Source of the DNA: Rhizobium etli CFN 42
Lineage (GTDB): Bacteria; Pseudomonadota; Alphaproteobacteria; Rhizobiales; Rhizobiaceae
Assembly: GCF_000092045.1 (NCBI RefSeq)
Contig: NC_007761.1
Span: 4,039,501 to 4,103,500, forward strand
DNA: 64,000 nucleotides
Reading direction: 5' to 3'
The notes under the pieces are model-generated. The model did not search any database. It was not told the DNA's origin and was given only the letters and a program-made list of their open reading frames with translations. Shown here piece by piece: positions 19,063 to 28,213 of this stretch (position 1 is the stretch's first letter; every line of letters begins with the position of its first letter). A program made the position numbers and the translations under genes.

Positions 19063-19102
19063 CACGCTGAGCATGGAACCAGATCGCGCTTAGCAGCTGG
19101 TT

Positions 19103-19348
19103 TCATTCCTTGATAGGAATCCCCGCCTCGATCGCGGCCTCGATGAAAGCCTGCCGCGCCTCTTCCCGGCTTCGCTTGCCAGATATGACATCTGCGCATA
19201 CAGCGCAAGCACGATCCAGAGCGGGGCCCTCGTCCGTCGGCCAGTCTTCGACCAACGCCCATGTTGCAGCCTGGGTGGTCTGAATCACGACCCATTGATG
19301 CGGTCCTTCAAGGGCGATCGTCACCGGCTTTTTCCAGATGGTTTGCAT
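19103..19348 (-). CDS. DUF982 domain protein
   Basis: 81 residues from the ATG at 19348 (MQTIWKKPVTIAL). The pattern of a short strand, WALVEDWPTDEGPALDRA and then a basic helix is that of DUF982, a small protein family expanded in Rhizobium with many copies per genome. Function is unknown. The longer frame to 19492 runs antisense to the end of the next gene and is not used. Confidence 0.8.
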   Translation of the reverse strand: MQTIWKKPVTIALEGPHQWVVIQTTQAATWALVEDWPTDEGPALDRACAVCADVISGKRSREEARQAFIEAAIEAGIPIKE

Positions 19349-19439
19349 TGTTTTACCTGCCTTGCGTGCTGTGGGAGTGGTTAAAGCGACGGATCTCATT
19401 TTGTGAACCGGCACCGAACGCGCTGCCTCCTGTACCCGC

Positions 19440-19958
19440 TCACGGCGCCTGGCGATAGGCGCGTCGCCCGCGCACGACCCGCCGCGCTCCAAATCCCAGC
19501 AGCGCCGCCATCCCCCACCCGCCGATAAAGCCGATCACACCCCAGACAAGTCCTGCAAAATTGACGGGCACGCCCGGCACGAAGTCACGCCAGGTGTTGG
19601 CGAAAACCACATCATCCGCATTCCTCAGCAGCACAAAAGGCTTGGCGACGGGGGCGACGGTGCTGAGTTTCAATTGCTGCGACTGCAGCCTTTCATAACG
19701 GGTAATCGTGCTCTGCATGGAGACGCCGCGGTCGCGCAGGAAATCGTCGGGAGATTGCGCATAGGCGGCGAGCGCCTGCTGGCGATCGAGCTGGTGCGCG
19801 GCCGCCTGCCGGTTGAAGTCCTCGACGATGACGCGCAGTTCGTCCAGCGCGCCGCCGATCCGCTGGCGGTATTGCTGGGCAAATTCCGGCGCCTGCGAGA
19901 AAACCGTGCCGCCGGCAAGCCCGGCGACGATGGCGACTATTCTGGCAATCGGTCCCAT
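19440..19958 (-). CDS. DUF2937 family membrane protein
   Basis: 172 residues. A hydrophobic N-terminus (IARIVAIVAGLAGGTVFS) and a C-terminal membrane segment (FAGLVWGVIGFIGGWGMAALLGF, shown as one TM at ~139-161) flank a helical region of ~100 residues. The arrangement matches DUF2937, a family of uncharacterised inner-membrane proteins. It is transcribed toward the DUF982 gene with a gap of about 90 bp. Confidence 0.75.
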   Translation of the reverse strand: MGPIARIVAIVAGLAGGTVFSQAPEFAQQYRQRIGGALDELRVIVEDFNRQAAAHQLDRQQALAAYAQSPDDFLRDRGVSMQSTITRYERLQSQQLKLSTVAPVAKPFVLLRNADDVVFANTWRDFVPGVPVNFAGLVWGVIGFIGGWGMAALLGFGARRVVRGRRAYRQAP

Positions 19959-20088
19959 GATCGAAGCCTCCGGCTATCCATCTGCGCTAACGAGCCGGCG
20001 AGCCAAAGGTTTCTCTCTTCGATACAATCGGTAACGCTATGTGATTGAACCGGCAGCGCTTCCGGTGAGTTGAGCTCCTGACAAACAA

Positions 20089-20106
20089 GTTGCTCCCGTG
20101 AGCAAC
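20089..20106 (+). repeat. Hairpin in the leader of the small secreted protein gene
   Basis: GTTGCTC (20089-20095) and GAGCAAC (20100-20106) enclose CCGT, 19 nt before the ATG at 20126. It may affect translation or mRNA stability, or be an operator; the sequence alone does not decide. Confidence 0.35.
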
Positions 20107-20125
20107 TGAAAAAGAGAGGTTCGTC

Positions 20126-20389
20126 ATGAAACAGCTTATCCTCGCCTGCACGCTCGCCACAGCATCGGTCTTTTCGGCCATGCCGTCCCAGGCGGCAAGT
20201 GTGACCATCACCACGGATGATGCTCGCCCCTATTATCGCGATTCGGACCGCCCTTATTACCGCCACCACAGTCCCTATTATCGACACGATATGCGGCGGC
20301 GTTACGTTTCCCGCGACTGCTTCACCAAGACGGAAAGGATCCGCCGCCACGGTCATACGGTCATTAAAGAAACCCGAATCTGCCGATAA
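20126..20389 (+). CDS. Small secreted Tyr/Arg-rich protein
   Basis: 87 residues. A clear signal peptide (residues 1-23, ending PSQAA) precedes a mature part rich in Tyr, Arg and His with short repeated YYR.. units (PYYRDSDRPYYRHHSPYYRH). Two cysteines, in RDCFTK and the C-terminal TRICR, could form a disulfide. GAGAGG precedes the ATG at good distance, and a terminator follows. I do not recognise a domain; function unknown. Confidence 0.7.
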   Translation: MKQLILACTLATASVFSAMPSQAASVTITTDDARPYYRDSDRPYYRHHSPYYRHDMRRRYVSRDCFTKTERIRRHGHTVIKETRICR

Positions 20390-20395
20390 GGCAAA

Positions 20396-20424
20396 GCCCG
20401 GCCGATCCTTTCGGCCGGCGTTTT
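20396..20424 (+). terminator. Intrinsic terminator of the small secreted protein gene
   Basis: An 8-bp stem (CCGGCCGA at 20398-20405, TCGGCCGG at 20411-20418) with a TCCTT loop is followed by CGTTTT, just after the stop codon. Confidence 0.75.
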
Positions 20425-20493
20425 CATCTGGTCTCTCCCGCCAAGGAACTTCGCAAATCCAGCCGCGTTTAGGGCGAAATGGGAGTATTCGCC

Positions 20494-20646
20494 ATGCTTA
20501 TCAAGATGACCGCTCTGGCAATCGCCTATGTCGCGGTCTGCGCTCTGCTTCTCACCATCGCCTATGAATTGCAGCGGCCGGTGGCCACGGCAAAGACTGA
20601 TCGTCCGCCCGGCTCGTCCTTCCTCGTCGAGCGCTTCGCCGGCTGA
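20494..20646 (+). CDS. Small membrane protein
   Basis: 50 residues from the ATG at 20494, which has GGGAG 8 nt upstream; an in-frame ATG at 20479 lacks such a site. One hydrophobic helix (ALAIAYVAVCALLLTIAYEL, residues ~7-26) is followed by a polar tail ending FLVERFAG. It matches no family I can name. Low-scoring because of its size, but the ribosome site and TM segment support it. Confidence 0.5.
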   Translation: MLIKMTALAIAYVAVCALLLTIAYELQRPVATAKTDRPPGSSFLVERFAG

Positions 20647-20742
20647 TCAGCGCGCCCGAAAGGCCAACCTGTGAGAACGCCGCGGCGCGCGATTGTGCCA
20701 CGGCGTCGCGCTCCGGCCGATGACCGGAGCGCCTCCCGACCA

Positions 20743-21030
20743 TCAATGCGTGCCGTCCAGTGAAGACCCGCCAAGGAGGATCCGATTCTGCACGCTCTGC
20801 ACACCCTCGACAGCCTTGGCGACCGCCGTCGCCCGTTCGATCTCGCCAACGGTTCCGACCGTGCCGGTGAGCACGATCTTGTCCTTTTCCATCGTCACCT
20901 CGACATCGGACGCATCGATGCCGCCGGCAATCGCCAGCGCATTGGCGACGGCTGCCTCAAGCGACGCACGATTGGCAATTTCCGCCATTTCAGGCTCGAG
21001 CCCGTGAAATGTCTGCTCCTTGAAAACCAT
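20743..21030 (-). CDS. BON domain protein
   Basis: 95 residues from the ATG at 21030, preceded by GAGGAA. A BON domain (residues ~28-90) shows the usual alternation: ASLEAAVANALA helix, VEVTMEKDKIVLTGTV strands and EGVQSVQNRIL. There is no signal peptide, so this is a cytoplasmic BON protein. BON domains are thought to bind phospholipid or potassium or to serve stress functions; the role here is unknown. Confidence 0.8.
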   Translation of the reverse strand: MVFKEQTFHGLEPEMAEIANRASLEAAVANALAIAGGIDASDVEVTMEKDKIVLTGTVGTVGEIERATAVAKAVEGVQSVQNRILLGGSSLDGTH

Positions 21031-21092
21031 GATCCGTTCCTCTGTGAAACCTTCGAAAGAAACGCCCACCGGCAGGCTTTGGTTTCAGCGCA

Positions 21093-21743
21093 TTACCAGT
21101 TGAGGCGGTAGCGCAGGTTGACGCTGCCGGTTTCAGCTTCCGAAAGCGGATTCTTCATCGAGGCATCGAGATTGAGGTTCGGCAGGATCGTCTGGCTGAC
21201 GCCCACCGAACTGGAGAAGTCGCCGCTGGCATTGCTGATGCCGGCGCCGGCCGAAAGCGAGGTTCCTGTCCAGGGATGAATGAGTTTCAGCGCCTGCGAC
21301 GCCGTCACCGAGGCCTGCCGGCTTTCGACGGGGTCGTATCCGACGCTGAGGGAGCGGCTCGTTTGCATGTCGAGCGTATCCGACAGGATCCAGCTGCGGG
21401 AACGGCTGAGCGTTAGCACACCGCTGCCGCGCAGCGTATCGACGCTGACGCGCGCGCCTTGCTGTGATCGGCCCGCGGGCGTGACGGTCGCCCGGCTGAT
21501 GCGACCCCAGAGCATTGCCTGTTCGGAATCGGGCAGCGGCACGCCGCCTGTTGTCGCGGCCAGTGCGACGTCGGCGCCGGCGCTGGTTTCCCATTCCGCC
21601 GGCAGACGAAAACCCAACGTCGCCTTGTAAGACCGGTCCGAAAGCTTGGCAGGCGACCAGATCAAGAGGTCGTCCGCTTTTGCCGCCGCGGTGAGCGACA
21701 GCAGGATGGCGAAAAGAATGCAGGCTGTTTTGAATCTCGTCAT
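21093..21743 (-). CDS. Exported beta-rich protein of unknown function
   Basis: 216 residues with a signal peptide (TACILFAILLSLTAAAKA). The mature sequence has alternating strands rich in Ser, Thr and Gly and ends SVNLRYRLNW, with a terminal aromatic residue as in outer-membrane beta barrels. It may be a small barrel or periplasmic beta protein. I do not recognise a family. It follows the BON gene region on the same strand but starts upstream of it, so the two could be cotranscribed (62-bp gap). Confidence 0.6.
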   Translation of the reverse strand: MTRFKTACILFAILLSLTAAAKADDLLIWSPAKLSDRSYKATLGFRLPAEWETSAGADVALAATTGGVPLPDSEQAMLWGRISRATVTPAGRSQQGARVSVDTLRGSGVLTLSRSRSWILSDTLDMQTSRSLSVGYDPVESRQASVTASQALKLIHPWTGTSLSAGAGISNASGDFSSSVGVSQTILPNLNLDASMKNPLSEAETGSVNLRYRLNW

Positions 21744-22115
21744 GTGATCCGATCGTTTGACAAGGCTGCTCGCCGAACGGCACGGTACCGCACCAAAAGT
21801 GCCCCAGTGAACACGGACGGGCAGAGCGGCGAAGCGTCCGTCCCTATGTCATCCTCGATTTAGTGTTTGGCCAAAAAGGCCGGCGGCAGCCAAGTGCCTG
21901 TTTTCAACGGACGCCGCAGCGCCCATGGATACGCGGGCGACCATCAGCAGCCGCACGGGAATCACGATCCCCTCAGGGACCGTTCTAAGGATCACATCCC
22001 GCCGCCGCTCTGTAAACCCCGCGATGACTGAAATCTGCTGCACCGCACACTTGCCGCACCCTCTAAACACTAGTAGAGCCTGAGCTTAACGAGAGAAATT
22101 TTTCGCGAAATCCAT
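21744..22115. other. Intergenic region upstream of dxr
   Basis: About 370 bp between two divergent genes. A 73-codon minus-strand frame (21849-22070) has no ribosome site or recognisable product. No clear hairpin terminator or consensus promoter was found. It presumably holds promoters for both flanking genes. Confidence 0.4.
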
Positions 22116-23306
22116 ATGACGACCGGCAAAACCGCGCCGCGGCGCCTCAGCATCTTCGGTTCGACCGGCTCGATCGGCCGCAACACGCTCAATGTGATCG
22201 AACACCTGGGCGGGCGGGAAAACTTCGAAATTTCCGTGCTGACGGGCAACGGCAATGTCGAATTGCTCGCCCGGCAGGCAAGGTCGTCCGGCGCGCGACT
22301 GGCGGTGACAGCGAGTGACCGGCACTATGAATCGCTGAAGAGAGAGCTTTCCGGCAGCGGCATCGCGGTCGCCTCGGGAAAATCCGGTTTGATGGAAGCG
22401 GCCGACCGCGACGCCGACTGGGTGATGGCGGCTATCGTCGGCACTGCGGGTCTGGCGCCGACGCTCGCCGCTGCGCGCCGTGGCGCCGATATCGCCCTTG
22501 CCAACAAGGAATGCCTGGTCTCGGCCGGCGATCTCTTCATCAAGGCGATCCGTGAAGGCGGCGGCAGGCTGCTTCCCGTCGATAGCGAGCACAATGCAAT
22601 TTTCCAGGTGTTGGAAGAGAACCAGCGTCACGCCATCGAGCGCGTTATCCTGACGGCCTCGGGCGGTCCCTTCCGCAACGCTTCGCTGGAAGAGATGAAA
22701 CATGTGACGGCGGAAACCGCGCGCGCCCATCCGAACTGGTCGATGGGCTTGAAGATATCGATCGACAGCGCCTCGATGTTCAACAAGGCGCTGGAAATGA
22801 TTGAAGCCCGGCACCTTTTCAGCCTGAACCCCGATCAGATCGAAGTCATCTTTCATCCGCAGTCGATTATCCATTCCATGGTCGGCTATACCGATGGCTC
22901 GGTGCTGGCACAGCTCGGCGCGCCGGACATGCGCACCGCCATCGGGTATGCGCTCTCCTTCCCGCGCCGGCCGAAGCTGCCGGTCGAACGGCTGGATTTT
23001 GCCAAGCTGGCGCGGCTGGATTTCGAGGCGCCTGACGAAGTGCGTTTCCCGGCCTTGCGGCTGGCGCACCTCGCCATGACCCGCGGCGGTGTCCAGGGCG
23101 CGGTGCTGAACGGCGCCAAGGAAGTGGCGCTCGAAGCCTTCATCGAGGGGCGGCTCGCCTTCCTCGCCATGGCCGAGATCACCGAAAGGGTCATGGACGA
23201 TCTCGCCCACCTGCCGCCGGCTGCCGGCATGGACGATGTCTTCAGCGCCGACAGGCAGGCCCGGCAGCGGGCGGCCGAGCTGATGAAACTGGATCTCGTC
23301 GGGTGA
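22116..23306 (+). CDS. dxr: 1-deoxy-D-xylulose 5-phosphate reductoisomerase
   Basis: 396 residues. Converts DXP to MEP with NADPH, the committed step of the MEP isoprenoid pathway. NADPH-binding FGSTGSIGRNTLNVI lies near residue 13, the metal and substrate segments NKECLVSAG and PVDSEHNAIFQ at residues ~128-170, LTASGGPFR at ~180, and HPQSIIHSMVGY at ~247. It stands alone, with no other MEP genes in the window, and converges with the sugar ABC ATPase gene 18 bp downstream. Confidence 0.96.
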   Translation: MTTGKTAPRRLSIFGSTGSIGRNTLNVIEHLGGRENFEISVLTGNGNVELLARQARSSGARLAVTASDRHYESLKRELSGSGIAVASGKSGLMEAADRDADWVMAAIVGTAGLAPTLAAARRGADIALANKECLVSAGDLFIKAIREGGGRLLPVDSEHNAIFQVLEENQRHAIERVILTASGGPFRNASLEEMKHVTAETARAHPNWSMGLKISIDSASMFNKALEMIEARHLFSLNPDQIEVIFHPQSIIHSMVGYTDGSVLAQLGAPDMRTAIGYALSFPRRPKLPVERLDFAKLARLDFEAPDEVRFPALRLAHLAMTRGGVQGAVLNGAKEVALEAFIEGRLAFLAMAEITERVMDDLAHLPPAAGMDDVFSADRQARQRAAELMKLDLVG

Positions 23307-23324
23307 CGGTTCGCAAGGCTGGCG

Positions 23325-24410
23325 CTACCGCAGCCGATTGCCGCCCTCATCGAACAATCGGCAATTCGACGGCTCGAACTGCAGGCTGACCTGCTCGCCG
23401 GCTGCGATGCTCACCGGCGACCGGTGTTCGACGGTGAGCGACTGGCCATCGCCGAGCTGGCAGTAGAGATACTGCGTTCCGCCGAGATATTCCGAAAAAT
23501 CAACCCTGGCCGTCAGGCTGCCTGTGAGATCGGATGCCACCTTCAGATGCTCCGGCCGCAGACCGAGCGTCACGGCGGCGCCGGCCGGCCTGTCTGCCGC
23601 TGGCACGGCGCTTTCGACGCGCTCGCCGGCTACATCGACCAGCCCCCCTTCCCCCCACCGGGCACTCAGGAGATTCATCCTGGGCGAACCGATAAAGCCC
23701 GCCACGAAAGTATTCTCGGGATTCTCGTAGATTTCCCGCGGGGTTCCGGCCTGCTCGACGCGGCCGTCGCGCAGCACGACGATCTTGTCGGCGAGCGTCA
23801 TCGCCTCCGTTTGGTCGTGCGTCACATAAATCATCGTGTTGCCGAGTTCGCGATGGAGGCGGGCGATCTCGATACGCATGGAAACGCGCAGTTCCGCATC
23901 GAGATTGGACAGTGGTTCGTCGAACAGGAAGACATCGGGCTTGCGCACGATCGCCCGGCCGATCGCCACACGCTGCCGCTGGCCGCCGGAGAGCTGTCCG
24001 GGCCGTCGGTCGAGAAGATGATCGATCTTGAGGATCGCGGAGGCGGCTTTCACCCGCGTGTCGATCTCGGCGACGTTGGTGCGCGCCATCTTCAAGCCGA
24101 AGGCCAGATTGTCGCGCACGCTCATATGCGGGTAAAGCGCGTAGGACTGGAACACCATGGCGATGCCGCGCTCGGATGGGTCGAGATCGGTGACGATGCG
24201 CCCCTTGATCTCGATCTCGCCGTCGGTCACGTCCTCCAGGCCGGCGATCATGCGAAGCAGCGTCGATTTTCCGCAGCCGGAGGGGCCGACGAAGACGACG
24301 AATTCCCCCTCCTCGATCGTCAGATCGATCCCGTGAACCACCGGCAGACCGCCATAGCTTTTTTGCACGTCCTGAAGGACGACGCTCTTGTTGCCCATAC
24401 CGTTCGTCAT
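23325..24410 (-). CDS. Sugar ABC transporter ATP-binding protein (UgpC/MsmK-like)
   Basis: 361 residues. Walker A GPSGCGKSTLL (residue ~38), Q loop, signature LSGGQRQRVAIGRA (residue ~134), Walker B VFLFDEPLSNLD (~154), and a C-terminal TOBE/MalK-type regulatory domain (residues ~235-361). It energises uptake by the two permeases in the same operon. Last gene of the LacI-binding protein-permeases-GH127-ATPase operon, starting 10 bp after the GH127 stop. Confidence 0.93.
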   Translation of the reverse strand: MTNGMGNKSVVLQDVQKSYGGLPVVHGIDLTIEEGEFVVFVGPSGCGKSTLLRMIAGLEDVTDGEIEIKGRIVTDLDPSERGIAMVFQSYALYPHMSVRDNLAFGLKMARTNVAEIDTRVKAASAILKIDHLLDRRPGQLSGGQRQRVAIGRAIVRKPDVFLFDEPLSNLDAELRVSMRIEIARLHRELGNTMIYVTHDQTEAMTLADKIVVLRDGRVEQAGTPREIYENPENTFVAGFIGSPRMNLLSARWGEGGLVDVAGERVESAVPAADRPAGAAVTLGLRPEHLKVASDLTGSLTARVDFSEYLGGTQYLYCQLGDGQSLTVEHRSPVSIAAGEQVSLQFEPSNCRLFDEGGNRLR

Positions 24411-24420
24411 CCCAAACGAC

Positions 24421-26343
24421 CTACCTGCCCGACTGAACCCAGACGAGCATCTCTCCGGGCGTACGGTTATCCCAGAGATGATAGGGCACGAAGCGCGCCG
24501 TGGCGACCTGCCTTTCGGCGGGCGCCTTGCGATAGAGCGGCGTGCCCCAATTCAACGTCTCCTCGCGCTCGACCTTCAGATCGAGGGCGACGGCATCGTT
24601 GAGGTCCTTCAGCACGACGGTTTCGGCGGCCGGGAGTTCACGTGGCAGAATGATGGCGTTGAGATCCTGGCCATTATCCGTCGTCTCCACGCAGTAGACG
24701 AGTGGGCCGCGCATCAAGGCGACACGACCGGCGTCCTGCCGCACTTTCGGATTGGCATATTGCGGACGCAATGCCATCGGCAGGTCGAGCGCGACGCGGT
24801 CGCCGTGGGCCCACTCGCGCTCGATCCTGATATATCCGTCGCGAAGATGTGCGCCGAGCTCGACCCCCGTTCCGTTGACGCTGAGGCTCGCACCCTCAGC
24901 CCAGTCGGGAATGCGCAGCGAGAGCGCGAATTTAGCCGACTTCGCCAGCTTGGCGGTGAAGGCGACAGCGCCGTCCCACGGATAGTTGGTGGCCTGCTCC
25001 AGTTCCACTTCGGCGCCATTGGCAAGCTTCAGCCGCGCGGTGCTTTCGCCGTAGAGGTGCACGGCGATTTCATCATCGGCAACGGCATACATGTATGAGC
25101 CGATCGACGTCACCAGCCGCGCGATATTGGGCGGGCAGCACGGGCAATGGTGCCATTTCCACCGGTGGTGCTTGCCGGCGCTTTCCAGCGGATTGTCGTA
25201 GAAGAAGGTCTTACCGTCGGTGGAAAGGCCCGGCAGCGCGCCGTTATAGAGCGCCTGTTCCATGATGTCGGCATAGCGCCGGTCCGGCCCGCGACCCAGC
25301 ATGCGGCTTGCCCAGAAAACCAGGCCGACAGAAGCGCAGGTTTCCGCGTAAGCCGTGGCGTTGGGCAGATCGTAGTAATCGGTGAAGCCTTCATTGGAGG
25401 CGGCCGGTCCGATGCCGCCGGTGATGTACATCTGCTTGGTCGTCAGATCGTCCCAGAGCGTTTCCAGCGCCGCCGTCAGGCTGTCGTCCTTATATTCGGT
25501 GGCGATGTCGGCCATGCCGGAATAGAGGTACATGGCGCGCACGGCATGGCCGACGACCTTCTTCTGCTCGCGCACCGGCAGGTGCGCCTGCCCGTATTCA
25601 TAGGTCTTCTGATGGTAGTCGGAGAGGCTGCGGCCGTCGCGCACGGCCTCCGCCGTGAAGAAGTGCGGCTCTGTGCCGCGCTCGTCGATGAAGAATTTCG
25701 ACAGATCGAGATATTTTTTCTCACCCGTGACGCGGGCGAGCTTGACGAGCGCCAGCTCGATCTCCTCATGGCCGCAATAGCCCGGGATCTGGCCTTCGCC
25801 ATGGCCGAATACCTTGATCATGTAGTCGGCAAAGCGGCACATGATGTCGAGCAGCTTGCGCTTGCCGGTCGCCTGATAATAGGCAACGGCGGCTTCCATG
25901 AGATGGCCGGCGCAATAGAGCTCGTGGTGGTCGCGCAGGTTGGTCCAGCGACGGCTCGGCTCCACGCGCTGGAACCAGGCGTTCAGATAGCCGTCCTCGT
26001 CCTGCAGTTTCTCATACATGTCGATGATCTCGTCGGCCCGCGCTTCGAGCTTCGGGTTCGGCCGGCGATAAAGCGAATAGGCGATGGTCTCGATCGATTT
26101 GCCGAGGTCGGAATCCCAGAACATCTGGGTTGTCCCGCCCCAGGGCTGGATGGGAATGACGACGCCAGGGCTCGGCTGGCTGACGTCGATCGCTTTCAGC
26201 ATGCCGGCCTCGACGCAGCGGTCGAGCAGGGTCTCTGCGGTGGAATTGCAGACGGCATCCTGCCATTTGCCCCAGAACCCGCCGAGATCGACATCGGGAA
26301 CGGCGACGGGACGAAACTGGCGGTCGTTGCTTGACTTGGTCAT
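24421..26343 (-). CDS. GH127 family glycoside hydrolase (beta-L-arabinofuranosidase)
   Basis: 640 residues, the family length (COG3533/DUF1680). The characterised GH127 enzyme HypBA1 of Bifidobacterium uses a zinc-bound cysteine nucleophile; the matching elements here are ETC in AYAETCASVG (residues ~334-336) and the paired Cys of HHCPCCPPN (residues ~399-403). There is no signal peptide, so it acts in the cytoplasm on oligosaccharides imported by the ABC transporter encoded around it. Likely substrates are beta-L-arabinofuranosides from plant hydroxyproline-rich glycoproteins; other sugars are possible in this broad family. Confidence 0.88.
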   Translation of the reverse strand: MTKSSNDRQFRPVAVPDVDLGGFWGKWQDAVCNSTAETLLDRCVEAGMLKAIDVSQPSPGVVIPIQPWGGTTQMFWDSDLGKSIETIAYSLYRRPNPKLEARADEIIDMYEKLQDEDGYLNAWFQRVEPSRRWTNLRDHHELYCAGHLMEAAVAYYQATGKRKLLDIMCRFADYMIKVFGHGEGQIPGYCGHEEIELALVKLARVTGEKKYLDLSKFFIDERGTEPHFFTAEAVRDGRSLSDYHQKTYEYGQAHLPVREQKKVVGHAVRAMYLYSGMADIATEYKDDSLTAALETLWDDLTTKQMYITGGIGPAASNEGFTDYYDLPNATAYAETCASVGLVFWASRMLGRGPDRRYADIMEQALYNGALPGLSTDGKTFFYDNPLESAGKHHRWKWHHCPCCPPNIARLVTSIGSYMYAVADDEIAVHLYGESTARLKLANGAEVELEQATNYPWDGAVAFTAKLAKSAKFALSLRIPDWAEGASLSVNGTGVELGAHLRDGYIRIEREWAHGDRVALDLPMALRPQYANPKVRQDAGRVALMRGPLVYCVETTDNGQDLNAIILPRELPAAETVVLKDLNDAVALDLKVEREETLNWGTPLYRKAPAERQVATARFVPYHLWDNRTPGEMLVWVQSGR

Positions 26344-26362
26344 GGGCTCTACCTTCTTGGGA

Positions 26363-27226
26363 TCATTTCACCGCGCCGGCCATCAGCCCGCGCATGTAGT
26401 AGCGTTGCAGGAGCAGGAAGACGATCAGGCAGGGGATCGTCATGACGACGACACCGGCCTGCACCGCTCCCCAGTTGATGGCGCCGAGCCGACCGGCGCG
26501 CACCGCCGTCATCAGCACCGGCAGGGTGTATTTCTCATTGCTGGAGAGCAGTACGAGCGCGGCAAGAAACTCGTTCCAGGCGTTGAGGAAGGCAAAGATC
26601 GCGACCGTCGCGACGCCGGGCAGCACCAGCGGCAGCAGAACCCGCGCCAGCAGCCTCAGATCGCGCGCGCCGTCGATGCGCGCGGCCTCTTCGATTTCCT
26701 TCGGCACGGCGTCGAAGGCATTGCGCATCATGAACACGGAGAAAGGCAGCTGCAGCGTCACATAGACGAGCGTCAGCCCGAGCAGCGAATTGTTGAGGCC
26801 GAGTTTTGCCAGGATGATGAAGAGCGGCGTCAGGATCGACTGGAACGGAATCATCAGCGTGGCGATGATCAGCACGAAGAGCGCATTCTTCATCGGGAAG
26901 CGATAACGCGAGAAGCCATAGCCCGCGAGCAGGCTGACCAGAACGGTCAGCACCACGGTGGCGACCGACACCAACAGCGAATTGATCATGTGCTGCCAGA
27001 TGCCGGCGCCGAACGTATCGAGCAGCGCATAGGCATCGAAGCTGACCCCGGATGTCGGCCACGGCGGCAAGGGCGGCAGACTGGCTTCGGCACCCGGCCG
27101 GAAAGAGGCGAGCAGCGTGATCGCGAAGGGCGCCAGAAAGAAGATCGAAATGGCGATGCCGGTGAGATGATAGGCCGACTTCGTGCGGATGGCCTTCCGG
27201 GCGCGGCGTTGCCTTGACGTCGTCAT
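26363..27226 (-). CDS. Carbohydrate ABC transporter permease (MalG/UgpE-like)
   Basis: 287 residues with about six membrane helices. The cytoplasmic EAA motif is visible (EEAARIDGARDLRLL, residues ~175-189), the site that contacts the ATPase. It begins with a basic N-terminus (TTSRQRRARKAIRTKSAY). Its start overlaps the end of the partner permease by 4 bp, so translation is coupled. Membrane channel half of the sugar importer. Confidence 0.92.
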   Translation of the reverse strand: MTTSRQRRARKAIRTKSAYHLTGIAISIFFLAPFAITLLASFRPGAEASLPPLPPWPTSGVSFDAYALLDTFGAGIWQHMINSLLVSVATVVLTVLVSLLAGYGFSRYRFPMKNALFVLIIATLMIPFQSILTPLFIILAKLGLNNSLLGLTLVYVTLQLPFSVFMMRNAFDAVPKEIEEAARIDGARDLRLLARVLLPLVLPGVATVAIFAFLNAWNEFLAALVLLSSNEKYTLPVLMTAVRAGRLGAINWGAVQAGVVVMTIPCLIVFLLLQRYYMRGLMAGAVK

Positions 27227-28155
27227 GGACGCTCCTCCCCGACGCGAAGCAGCCAGAGCTGGACGATGCTGATGGCAACCAGGATGGAGAGAAGGGCGAT
27301 CGAAAGCGCTGCGCCATAACCGAGATTGAAGGACACGAAGGACTGGTTGAAGATGTAGTAGACCACCGAGATCATCTTGTTCTGCGGTCCGCCCGACGTC
27401 ATGATGTAGAACTGGTCGAAGGCCAGGATCGAGCCGGTGACGGAAACGATCAGCGCCAGCGCGATGGTCTTGCGCATCAGCGGCAGCGTCAGATGCCGGA
27501 AACGCTGCCAGCGGCCGGCGCCGTCGATGCGGGCAGCCTCCGTCAGCTCGGACGGAATGGCCTGCAGCCCGGTCAGGAGAATGATCATGGTGAAGCCGGC
27601 GATCTTCCAGACCACCATCACCACGATCGTCAGAAATGCCGTGTCGAAAGTCGCAAGCAGATTAGGGCTCTTCTCGACGAGACCGAGCGCTTTCAGGGCC
27701 GGGCCGATAAAGCCGCTGTCGACATTGGCGAGCCAGACCCAGAGCAGCGAGGCTGTGGCAAGGCCGACGACGACAGGCAGGAAGATGATCGTGCGGTAGG
27801 CGCTGACGAACTGCCGCTCCTTCTCGACGAAGATGGCGAGCGGAAAGGCGACGGCGAAGATCGCGACGGTGACGATAACGGTGTAACAGGCGGTAAAATT
27901 CAGCGCTGTCATGAAACGGCTGTCGTTGAACATGCGGAAATAATTGTTGAAGCCGATCCAGCGCGCGGCCCCCATCAGCGGCCAGTTGTGGAGGCTCATC
28001 CATCCCGTGAAGAGAACCGGCATGACGAAGAAGACGATCACCAGCGCCATGGCTGGCGCGATGTAGAGAGGGCCGCGCCAGTTCGATTTGCGCCGTCGCT
28101 TTCGCCGAGGCAATAGGGTGTTCGAACCGGAACCGGTCATCGAAACGCTCCGCAT
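27223..28155 (-). CDS. Sugar ABC transporter permease (MalF/UgpA-like)
   Basis: 310 residues with six or so hydrophobic helices and an EAA loop (LTEAARIDGAGRWQRF, residues ~210-225). The N-terminus is rich in basic residues (LLPRRKRRRKSNWRG). Pairs with the downstream permease to form the translocation pore. Separated from the binding-protein gene by 58 bp. Confidence 0.92.
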   Translation of the reverse strand: MRSVSMTGSGSNTLLPRRKRRRKSNWRGPLYIAPAMALVIVFFVMPVLFTGWMSLHNWPLMGAARWIGFNNYFRMFNDSRFMTALNFTACYTVIVTVAIFAVAFPLAIFVEKERQFVSAYRTIIFLPVVVGLATASLLWVWLANVDSGFIGPALKALGLVEKSPNLLATFDTAFLTIVVMVVWKIAGFTMIILLTGLQAIPSELTEAARIDGAGRWQRFRHLTLPLMRKTIALALIVSVTGSILAFDQFYIMTSGGPQNKMISVVYYIFNQSFVSFNLGYGAALSIALLSILVAISIVQLWLLRVGEERP

Positions 28156-28213
28156 CTGTCAGTTGGAATTGGCCGGGAAGCTGCCACCGCTCCCCGGCCG
28201 CGGCCCGGGAGAG

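Noticed and set aside
22086-23210. 374-codon minus-strand frame over dxr
   Set aside because: Shadow of dxr; the dxr motifs and length are complete on the plus strand.
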